Shown here in pieces: positions 1-4,494 of a stretch of 6,457 nt of DNA (positions are counted from its first letter, which is position 1; every line of letters starts with the position of its first letter). The notes under the pieces were generated by a model, which made no database searches, was not told where the DNA came from, and was given only the letters and a program-made list of their open reading frames with translations. The DNA is taken from the NCBI GenBank assembly GCA_947165745.1, contig CAMVBO010000106.1, forward strand, positions 1 through 6,457, read 5' to 3'. A program made the position numbers and the translations under genes. This stretch comes from an uncultured Clostridia bacterium. Its GTDB lineage: Bacteria; Bacillota_A; Clostridia; Christensenellales; Aristaeellaceae.

Positions 1-110
1 CCACGGTTGACGCCAACGGCGTTGTAACGGCAATCAAGAAGGGCAAGACCGTCATCACCGTGACCACCGCCAACGGCAAAAAGGCAAAGGTGACGATCAA
101 GGTAAAGTAA
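1..110 (+). CDS. C-terminal end of a surface protein with a bacterial Ig-like (Big_2) domain, 5' end outside window
   Basis: Reading from base 3, 35 codons end in TAA at 108-110. The peptide has the pattern VDANGVVTAIKKGKTVITV followed by a Lys/Thr-rich end (KVTIKVK). This is the typical last half of a Big_2 domain: 'G.V.a...G...ITV', then a final beta strand. These domains are stalk-like modules in secreted or cell-wall proteins, often adhesins or enzymes with repeated Ig folds. No sortase motif or membrane anchor follows, so the protein simply ends with the domain. Its catalytic or binding part lies to the left and cannot be judged. Only one domain end is visible, so the family call is good but the protein's function is unknown. 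Confidence 0.75.
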   Translation, partial: TVDANGVVTAIKKGKTVITVTTANGKKAKVTIKVK

Positions 111-118
111 AACCATTT

Positions 119-282
119 TAGAGTGTGTTTCTAAAATGAGGAATGTGCAGTTTCGAGTGGATTGGGCTGCATTTCAAGGCGATTTTCCGCAGGCTTAGTG
201 GGGCTAAGTCAAGGGAAATCAACACAGAAATGCAGTTCAAGACGCCGAAAATGCATCGTTCCGAATTTAGAAACAGACTCTA
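119..282. repeat. MITE-like palindromic element with 17-bp terminal inverted repeats
   Basis: The ends TAGAGTGTGTTTCTAAA (119-135) and the reverse complement of 266-282 (TAGAGTCTGTTTCTAAA) differ at one base. The interior is also an imperfect palindrome: CTGCATTTC (167-175) pairs with GAAATGCAG (227-235), and CTTAG (194-198) pairs with CTAAG (204-208) across a TGGGG loop. That loop sits at the exact centre of the element. There is no internal ORF. The outer TA at both ends would fit a TA target duplication, as made by IS630/Tc1-mariner transposases. That assignment is inference. It lies between the Big_2 gene and the hairpin at 344-390. Confidence 0.7.
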
Positions 283-343
283 GCCCAGACGCGCATTGCT
301 GACGAACTCAGAATTTGATCCGGGCTATGCGTGACAAGAGAAA

Positions 344-390
344 ATCAGGCAACCCCTCGATATGCCGCTGCAGGCCTGGGGTTGCCTGAT
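344..390. terminator. Hairpin terminator, probably bidirectional
   Basis: ATCAGGCAACCCC (344-356) pairs perfectly with GGGGTTGCCTGAT (378-390), a 13-bp stem. The loop contains a weaker GCC/GGC stem. On the plus strand it is followed by CGTTTGTTTG, a modest T-rich tail. On the minus strand it is followed by TTTTCTCTT, a better one. It most likely ends transcription of the Big_2 gene. The MITE-like element at 119-282 now lies between that stop codon and this hairpin, as if inserted later. Confidence 0.65.
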
Positions 391-599
391 CGTTTGTTTG
401 AATCATCGTATGCTTTTGCCGAGTATTGCACATATCACAGAACCGGATAGCCACCATGAGTGATTCTCTTTTCCCTTGATTCTTCCCTTGTCAGCGTGGA
501 TGAATCAGAGAATGGACGGTAAACACCTTTAGTACTCTTGGGACATCTCACCTTCATAAATGCTTGTGTTCTCAGCCATTCTCGCAAATAATATAAAGC
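391..599. other. AT-richer intergenic spacer with no convincing gene
   Basis: This stretch between the hairpin and the hydrolase promoter is visibly less GC-rich than the neighbouring genes. The only reading frame of note is on the minus strand from a GTG at 635 to a stop at 435 (66 codons). No ribosome binding site precedes it, its residues match nothing I recognise, and its first part overlaps the hydrolase promoter. Its stop lies about 45 bases before the better (minus-strand) side of the terminator, so a decayed gene is possible. No RNA gene or repeat was seen here. Confidence 0.4.
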
Positions 600-629
600 T
601 TGACAACACTTTATATTCAGGACTAAAGT
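600..629 (+). promoter_or_regulatory. Predicted sigma-70/SigA promoter for the hydrolase gene
   Basis: A perfect -35 box TTGACA lies at 600-605 and a -10-like TAAAGT at 624-629 (4 of 6 matches), with an 18-base spacer. It is preceded by AT-rich sequence (AAATAATATAAAG) that could act as an UP element. The start of transcription would fall near 636, giving a leader of about 70 bases. A TATATT at 612-617 is an alternative -10 but has no good -35 partner. Confidence 0.5.
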
Positions 630-705
630 ATTCACATCAGAATCCGCATTTGCAGGGGCGCCGTCGCGGTATCCGACTCAACCCCACGCTCACAAGGAGG
701 TTCCC

Positions 706-1632
706 ATGTCCAAAACCGAAACCTTCGCCATCAATTCCCATGCCGACGGGTTGGCCCTGTCGGTGTGCGTGGTGTCCCCCGACAGCGGCGCGCCCAAGGG
801 GCTCATACAGTTCGCCCATGGCATGGCCGAGCACAAGGAGCGCTATATCCCCTTCATGCAGTTCCTGGCCGAAAACGGCTACGCCTGCCTGATCAACGAC
901 CACCGCGGCCACGGCGCCAGTGTGAAGGACCCCGGCGACCTGGGCTACTTCTACGCCGGCGGCGCAAATGCCCTGGTGGAGGACCTGCACCAGCTGACCC
1001 TCTGGTTCCGCCAGCGGCACCCCGGGTTGAAGCTGATCCTGTTCGGCCACAGCATGGGCTCGCTGGCCGTGCGGGTGTACCGGCAGAAGTACGACGGGGA
1101 CATCGACGGCCTGGTGGTCTGCGGCAGCCCCGGCGCGAACCCGGCCACCGGCGCGGGCCTTATGCTGAACAAGGTGATGACCGCCTTCAAGGGCGAGCGC
1201 TACATCAGCAAAATGTTCGTGAACATGACCACCGGCAGCTTTAACAAGGGCAACCCCAAGTCTGGCAGCGCCAACGCCTGGCTGTCCACCAACCAGGACA
1301 ACGTGCGCGCCTACGACGACGACCCGCTGTGCGGCTTTCCCTTCACGCTGAACGGCTACAAGGCGCTGCTCACGCTGATGCGCGACGCCTACAACGCCGT
1401 GCCCGCTGGGCATCCGGACCTGCCGGTGCACTTCATCTCCGGCGAAAACGACCCCTGCGCCCCGGACAAAAAGGGCTTCGACAGCGCCGTGGACTGCGTC
1501 AAACGGGACGGCTACCGGACCGTCACCGCCAAAATGTACCCGAATATGCGCCATGAAATCCTGAACCATAGCAACCATCAGGCGGTTTATGACGACCTGC
1601 TGGCGCTGTTTGACCAGTGGATCGTGATATAA
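706..1632 (+). CDS. Alpha/beta hydrolase of the serine aminopeptidase S33 / monoacylglycerol lipase type
   Basis: This 308-residue protein has the full alpha/beta-hydrolase signature. HGMAEH (38-43) is the oxyanion-side loop typical of Hydrolase_4 lysophospholipase and monoglyceride lipase proteins. DHRGHG is at 65-70. The nucleophile elbow GHSMG (114-118) puts the catalytic serine at S116. The likely acid is D249 in GENDP and the likely base H283 in MRHEILNH. The family usually cleaves monoacylglycerols, lysophospholipids or other small esters, but sequence alone does not give the substrate. There is no signal peptide, so it should be cytoplasmic. The ATG has a strong AAGGAGG (694-700) five bases upstream. 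The length is normal for the family. It appears to be a single-gene unit. The last two sense codons and the stop lie inside the palindrome at 1625-1682, so the extreme C-terminus (VI) may have been set by that insertion. Confidence 0.9.
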   Translation: MSKTETFAINSHADGLALSVCVVSPDSGAPKGLIQFAHGMAEHKERYIPFMQFLAENGYACLINDHRGHGASVKDPGDLGYFYAGGANALVEDLHQLTLWFRQRHPGLKLILFGHSMGSLAVRVYRQKYDGDIDGLVVCGSPGANPATGAGLMLNKVMTAFKGERYISKMFVNMTTGSFNKGNPKSGSANAWLSTNQDNVRAYDDDPLCGFPFTLNGYKALLTLMRDAYNAVPAGHPDLPVHFISGENDPCAPDKKGFDSAVDCVKRDGYRTVTAKMYPNMRHEILNHSNHQAVYDDLLALFDQWIVI

Positions 1633-1682
1633 GGGGACGGTTCCCTATCTCATTTGAGATAGGGAACCGTCCCCTTATATCA
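1625..1682. repeat. Perfect 58-base palindrome (copy 1 of a REP-like family)
   Basis: Arms of 28 bases (1625-1652 and 1655-1682) are exact reverse complements around a TT loop. The arm contains ATATAAGGGGACGG followed by TTCCCTATCTCA. It overlaps the end of the hydrolase gene, supplying its TAA, and lies between the convergent ends of the hydrolase and the minus-strand lipoprotein gene. No T-run follows on either strand, so it is not a classical terminator, though such a stable hairpin could block or protect both mRNAs. From memory, GGGGACGGTTC-type palindromes in Clostridia are often found near Y1-type (IS200-like/RAYT) transposases. No such gene is present here. Confidence 0.9.
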
Positions 1683-1706
1683 TACTACCTCTTCTTTCCA
1701 TCAGCA

Positions 1707-2087
1707 TTACCGTATTCGGGTGAAGGTTCTGACAGTCCCGTCATCATAGCAGATTGTCAAAAGATCATTGTCAATTGTGTAATAGCCGGTGCCCATTAAG
1801 TCGATATGATTCCCTTTGACAGTATAATATGTGACATCATACCAATCCGTATCTGAAGTATCTGAATACTCATACTCAATTGCCAAGTCGCCTTGATTGA
1901 ACCAATCGGGGCTGGACAAATGGTATATTACACGCTTGATCTCGCCTTTATTTGCACCCAATCTCAAATCACTTTCGTCAGGAATATCTACTTTCCAGCT
2001 CCCGCCCAAACCAGTTTTATCACCGGCACAGCTGTTCAGCAAAAGAACTGACAGAATGATCATGATGATCAACACTGAGCGTTTCAC
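1707..2087 (-). CDS. Small predicted lipoprotein of unknown function, possibly lipocalin-like
   Basis: This 126-residue protein starts with a lipoprotein signal peptide: KR, a hydrophobic stretch to L17, then the lipobox LNSC with the lipidated cysteine at C20. The start is GTG (2085-2087), six bases from a consensus AGGAGGT (2094-2100), which makes the start secure. The mature part of about 107 residues has GSWKVD near its start, then alternating Tyr/Thr-rich strands (YEYSDTSDTDWYDVTYYTV, GNHIDLMGTGYYTID, DGTVRTFTRIR). This resembles the small beta-barrel lipocalin-like lipoproteins common in Firmicutes, but I do not recognise a specific family. It would sit on the outer face of the cytoplasmic membrane. 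Its base composition is visibly more AT-rich than the hydrolase, MarR and metG genes. It lies within the segment bounded by two copies of one palindrome. Confidence 0.8.
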   Translation of the reverse strand: MKRSVLIIMIILSVLLLNSCAGDKTGLGGSWKVDIPDESDLRLGANKGEIKRVIYHLSSPDWFNQGDLAIEYEYSDTSDTDWYDVTYYTVKGNHIDLMGTGYYTIDNDLLTICYDDGTVRTFTRIR

Positions 2088-2284
2088 AACGATACCTCCT
2101 TGCGGTTTCTTTGTAGTCGCTGTCAGCGAAGAGCGTTTTAAGCATGTTCAATTCGCGGTTAACAAAGTGGGCGAATCCTGCTTCAGCATCCCATTCAGTG
2201 AGGTTATTTCCGCCCAGTTTAGCGTCGGTGATGAACATCGGGGCAGCGTGTAATGCATTCAAAATTCCTCATCGTAGTATCCAT
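2020..2284 (-). pseudogene. Short reading frame with strong start signals, possibly a frameshifted small gene or leader peptide
   Basis: An ATG at 2282-2284 has a consensus AGGAGGT (2292-2298) seven bases upstream and a promoter at 2339-2367. It opens a frame of only 21 codons (MDTTMRNFECITRCPDVHHR R) that stops at 2219. The next frame stays open from 2262 to 2020 (80 codons from a TTG) with protein-like composition, for example EWDAEAGFAHFVNRELNML, but has no start signal of its own. It runs into the lipoprotein gene, whose ribosome binding site lies inside it. One indel near the T4 run (2263-2266) would join the two frames. I recognise neither product. The alternatives are a true leader peptide coupled to the lipoprotein gene, or chance. 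Confidence 0.35.
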
Positions 2285-2338
2285 GATCGGTACCTCCTGT
2301 TCCGGTCAGCGGTATTTGCATTTTGTTGAGGCAAGTTT

Positions 2339-2367
2339 ATGATACCACTGAAACGCCGTTTCCGCAA
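2339..2367 (-). promoter_or_regulatory. Predicted promoter for the small frame and lipoprotein gene
   Basis: On the minus strand TTGCGG (2367-2362) is followed after 17 bases by TATCAT (2344-2339). The -10 box matches 5 of 6 consensus bases and is preceded by TGG, an extended -10 element, which compensates for the weak -35. Transcription would start near 2332, ahead of the AGGAGGT at 2298-2292. The box lies directly downstream of the T-run of the terminator at 2370-2409. Confidence 0.45.
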
Positions 2368-2369
2368 CG

Positions 2370-2409
2370 AAAAAAAGCGGCAGACACGGAACAATTCCAT
2401 GCCTGCCGC
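2370..2409 (-). terminator. Intrinsic terminator on the minus strand with no gene upstream
   Basis: Reading the minus strand, GCGGCAG (2409-2403) pairs with CTGCCGC (2383-2377), with an inner GGAA/TTCC stem, followed at once by seven T (2376-2370). This is a textbook Rho-independent terminator. No minus-strand gene lies between it and the divergent MarR promoter. It may be the relic of a lost gene, or an attenuator for a transcript that starts near 2500-2560. A plus-strand role is unlikely because no T-run follows in that direction. Confidence 0.7.
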
Positions 2410-2424
2410 CGCTGTCAAAGGTTC

Positions 2425-2498
2425 TGATATAAGGGGACGGTTCCCTATCTCATTTGAGATATGGAACCGTCCCCTCATCTCACCGTCCCCTTATATCA
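2425..2498. repeat. Second, altered copy of the palindrome at 1625-1682
   Basis: Bases 2425-2461 are identical to 1625-1661. The right arm then has one substitution (T at 2462 for G) and a 16-base addition in which CCGTCCCC occurs twice, separated by TCATCTCA, before the normal end TTATATCA. The total is 74 bases instead of 58. The two copies start exactly 800 bases apart. This copy lies upstream of the MarR promoter and beside the orphan terminator. Confidence 0.9.
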
Positions 2499-2530
2499 GG
2501 CATCTATTATTTATATTACGTTAATTCTTA

Positions 2531-2582
2531 TTTTGGTACCTTGACATTCCGTCCGCGTTCCGCTATTATTTAGGTACCGAAA
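2531..2582. promoter_or_regulatory. Possible operator: paired GGTACC boxes around the MarR promoter
   Basis: TTTTGGTACC (2531-2540) ends just before the -35 box. GGTACCGAAA (2573-2582) overlaps the expected transcription start. The two are inverted copies with one mismatch, 38 bases centre to centre. MarR proteins usually bind short palindromes overlapping their own promoters, so autoregulation is plausible. This is an inference from spacing and symmetry. Confidence 0.35.
2541..2569 (+). promoter_or_regulatory. Strong predicted promoter of the MarR-type regulator
   Basis: TTGACA (2541-2546) and TATTAT (2564-2569) are separated by exactly 17 bases, which is close to the SigA consensus. The 35 bases upstream (about 2501-2534) are very AT-rich and could act as an UP element. 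Transcription would start near 2576, giving a short leader of about 25 bases. Confidence 0.7.
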
Positions 2583-2601
2583 CGCGAAAGGACGGATGAA
2601 T

Positions 2602-3345
2602 ATGTACAACTTCAATCGATTTGAAGATCGCATGAACGATCATAGAGGATTTGACGGACGGGAGAGCTTCGGCGGTCACGGCATGGGCCGCAGGCACCAC
2701 GAGCCCTTTGGCCCGGACATGGACAGGCCGGAGCGGGGCTTTCTTCACCGCGCTCCGCAGGGCGGATTCCAACCGGGCATGCCGCCCCACGGCGGCCGAC
2801 ATCCCCGCGGCATGGGCCCGGGTTTCCCCGGCATGCCTCCGCATGGCATGGGTCCCCGCCGCCCGGACCGCGAGTTTTTGCAGCGCCGGCTGGATGAGGC
2901 CGACCTGGCTGAGCTGATCGACATGGCGGGCCGCCTGCTGCGCCGCCGCCCCCAGGGCGGCCCGGCCCAGGGCCAGACGCTGATATTGGCGATCCTGGCG
3001 GGGCGCGAGACCATCACCCAGCGCGATCTCCAACAGATGCTGGCCATCCAGCCCGGTTCCCTCAGCGAGCTGGTCAGCAAACTGGAAGCCAAGGGCCTCG
3101 TCACCCGGGAAAGGGCAGAGGACCGCCGGGGCAACCTGCTGCGCATCACCGACGCCGGCCGCGAAGCCAGCGCCGCCCAGCCCGAGGCCGACGCCAAGGA
3201 CGACCCCTTCTCCCCCCTCACCGCCCAGCAACAGGATCAGCTCTCCGACCTGCTCCGCACGCTGCTGAACCACTGGGTCAGCGAGGTGGACGACCCGCCT
3301 CGCGGCCCCTATGGCCTCCGCAGACAGAAGCCGGTGGAGGTTTAA
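2602..3345 (+). CDS. MarR-family transcriptional regulator with a Gly/His/Met/Pro-rich N-terminal tail
   Basis: A winged helix-turn-helix of the MarR type lies at about residues 125-190, counting from the earlier ATG. TITQRDLQQMLAI is the first helix pair, QPGSLSELVSKLEAKGLVTR the recognition helix region, and DRRGNLLRITDAGRE the wing. A helix at 94-118 and another at about 207-229 would form the dimer interface. Residues 1-90 are unlike the core: rich in Gly, Pro, Arg, Met and eight His, with GMPPHG occurring twice. They are likely disordered and possibly metal-binding. Two ATGs compete. The one at 2596 is only three bases from AAGGA (2588-2592), while the one at 2602 has a nine-base spacer and is preferred, giving 247 residues. 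Clostridial relatives often sit beside ABC exporter genes, but none is present here. The effector and targets are unknown. Confidence 0.85.
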   Translation: MYNFNRFEDRMNDHRGFDGRESFGGHGMGRRHHEPFGPDMDRPERGFLHRAPQGGFQPGMPPHGGRHPRGMGPGFPGMPPHGMGPRRPDREFLQRRLDEADLAELIDMAGRLLRRRPQGGPAQGQTLILAILAGRETITQRDLQQMLAIQPGSLSELVSKLEAKGLVTRERAEDRRGNLLRITDAGREASAAQPEADAKDDPFSPLTAQQQDQLSDLLRTLLNHWVSEVDDPPRGPYGLRRQKPVEV

Positions 3346-3348
3346 AAG

Positions 3349-3471
3349 AAAAAAACAGATTGCCACGTCGCTCCTTCGGAGCTCCTCGCAATGACTTTGT
3401 GTGCGCGCTTTTGCAATACGCCGCGACGCAGTACGTCATTGTAAGGAGGGCGCAAGCCCGACGTGGCAATC
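3349..3471 (-). terminator. Cloverleaf-like repeat plus T-run, likely terminator of metG-tatD
   Basis: An outer 12-bp stem joins GATTGCCACGTC (3358-3369) to GACGTGGCAATC (3460-3471). Inside are two side hairpins, GCTCC-TTC-GGAGC (3370-3382) and GGGC-GCAA-GCCC (3448-3459). A central stem has GCAATGAC (3388-3395) against GTCATTGT (3435-3442). On the minus strand the structure ends two bases before seven T (3355-3349). That would make it the terminator downstream of tatD. The GATTGCCACGTCGC/GCAATGAC motif resembles an interspersed repeat found in many bacterial genomes, recalled from experience and not searched. Confidence 0.65.
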
Positions 3472-3485
3472 CGGTTTCCCTGTTC

Positions 3486-4313
3486 TCAATAATCCTCGAT
3501 TCCCATGATCCGGTTTGAATTCTCCCACAGCTGTTCCGCCAGCTGATCCGGCCCGACACCCCTCAATTCCGCCACTTTGGCAAAGGTGTGGGCGATGAAC
3601 GCCGGTTCGTTGCGCCGCCCGCGCAGGGGCACGGGGGCCATGTAGGGGCAGTCGGTCTCCACCAGCAGCCGGTCCGCCGGCACATTTCGCGCCACCTCGG
3701 AAAGCTTCGGGGCGTTTTTGAAGGTCACGGCCCCGGACAGGCTGATGTACAGCCCCAGGTCCAGGTACACCTTCGCGCTCTCCCAGCTGCCGGTATAGCA
3801 GTGCATGATCCCCGCTGGCATCCGGCCCGCCCGCGCCCGCAGCATGTCCATACAGTCGCCGTGGGCCTCGCGGATGTGCAGCTGCACGGGCTTTTTTCGC
3901 GCATAGGCCATGTCCAGCTGAATGTCGAACACGTCCCGCTGTGTCTCCCTCGGCGAAAGGTCGTAGTGGTAATCCAGCCCGATCTCCCCCAGCAGGCGGC
4001 ACTTGGGGTTCTCCAGGAACCGCGACACGATGGCCTCGGCCTCCCCGTCCCAGCCGGAAGCGTTATGGGGATGCACGCCGATGGCCCCGTACAGGAAATC
4101 GCGGCTCTGAACGATCTCAAACACCTTGTCCTCGTTGCCCACGCGGATCAGCTGCCCGCCCTCGTCCTCCGGCCCGTCGTAGATCGGCTCCCGGGGGTCG
4201 GCCACCACCAGCGCCCGGGCCACGCCCGCGTCCAGAAAGCGCCGGATCACCTCGTCCCGGTCGGCGTCAAAGCGCGGGTCGGCGATATGGCAGTGGGTGT
4301 CAAAAAGGCGCAT
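3486..4313 (-). CDS. tatD: TatD-family metal-dependent hydrolase (putative DNase)
   Basis: This 275-residue protein has the TIM-barrel amidohydrolase signature. DTHCH is at 6-10 (metal ligands H8 and H10), GVHPH at 79-83, GEIGLDY at 109-115 (E110), QLHIREA at 144-150 (H147), HCYTGS at 171-176 (H171) and ETDCPY at 219-224 (D221). Known TatD proteins are cytoplasmic 3'-5' exonucleases or DNases linked to DNA repair; the B. subtilis member next to metS is YabD. The start at 4313 has GGAGGT (4320-4325) six bases away. The frame stays open 41 codons further upstream, but that part only translates the repeat at 4336-4486. Compared with typical members there is an extra acidic stretch at about 41-62 (REPIYDGPEDEGGQLIRVGN), between the first barrel strands. 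The gene is downstream of metG and probably co-transcribed. Confidence 0.92.
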   Translation of the reverse strand: MRLFDTHCHIADPRFDADRDEVIRRFLDAGVARALVVADPREPIYDGPEDEGGQLIRVGNEDKVFEIVQSRDFLYGAIGVHPHNASGWDGEAEAIVSRFLENPKCRLLGEIGLDYHYDLSPRETQRDVFDIQLDMAYARKKPVQLHIREAHGDCMDMLRARAGRMPAGIMHCYTGSWESAKVYLDLGLYISLSGAVTFKNAPKLSEVARNVPADRLLVETDCPYMAPVPLRGRRNEPAFIAHTFAKVAELRGVGPDQLAEQLWENSNRIMGIEDY

Positions 4314-4335
4314 AGCCGTACCTCCACATCCTGTC

Positions 4336-4486
4336 AAGCCTTCCCCTTTTGGGGAAGGTGGATTTCGGTGAAAATGCTTGCATTTTTGCCGAAAGACGGA
4401 TGAGGTCGATTTCCCACAACCGAATGCAGGATTCATTCGACCTCATCCGCCCCCTTCGGGGGCACCTTCCCCAGAGGGGAAGGCTT
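4336..4486. repeat. 151-base nested palindromic repeat between metG and tatD
   Basis: The outer arms 4336-4360 and 4463-4486 are inverted copies differing by one substitution and one indel. Each arm is itself a hairpin (CCTTCCCC/GGGGAAGG). Inside lie a hairpin TTTCGG...CCGAAA (4363-4394), a perfect 13-bp inverted repeat CGGATGAGGTCGA (4397-4409 with 4437-4449), and CCCCC-TTC-GGGGG (4450-4462). The motifs CTCATCCG and CACCTTCCCC...GGGGAAGG are, from memory, common in intergenic repeats of gut Clostridia. It has no plausible gene. It fills the whole metG-tatD spacer and would be transcribed with both, so it may affect mRNA processing or the relative level of tatD. Confidence 0.8.
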
Positions 4487-4494
4487 TTTGGGAT

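Noticed and set aside
637..1578. 313-codon open frame on the minus strand opposite the hydrolase
   Set aside because: It is antisense to a gene with a full catalytic triad. The long frame comes from high GC content, has Val/Ala/Gly/His-rich low-information sequence and no ribosome binding site.
1625..1682. Palindrome read as an ordinary intrinsic terminator
   Set aside because: No T-run follows on either strand, and a near-identical copy occurs at 2425-2498 outside a gene end, which fits a repeat family better.
1897..2253. 118-codon plus-strand frame across the lipoprotein gene
   Set aside because: It is antisense to a gene with a signal peptide, lipobox and consensus ribosome binding site, and shows no start signal or known motif.
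2566..3366. 266-codon minus-strand frame opposite the MarR gene
   Set aside because: The plus strand carries a clear MarR wing and recognition helix with a consensus promoter and ribosome binding site. The minus frame is a GC-driven shadow.
3278..3559. 93-codon minus-strand frame spanning the repeat at 3358-3471
   Set aside because: Its middle (SLRGAPKERRGNL) is a translation of the interspersed repeat, and it overlaps both tatD and MarR gene ends.
4309..4337. TTGACA on the minus strand at 4337-4332 as a tatD promoter
   Set aside because: The -10 position 17 bases on would be TATGCG overlapping the start codon, leaving no leader for the existing ribosome binding site. TTGACA probably arises by chance at the repeat edge.
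3588..4403. 271-codon plus-strand frame opposite tatD
   Set aside because: It is the antisense shadow of a gene with all TatD metal ligands. It has no recognisable motifs and its end runs into the palindromic repeat.
4314..4436. 41-codon N-terminal extension of tatD
   Set aside because: It only translates the nested repeat. The DTHCH motif follows the Met at 4313, which has its own GGAGGT.
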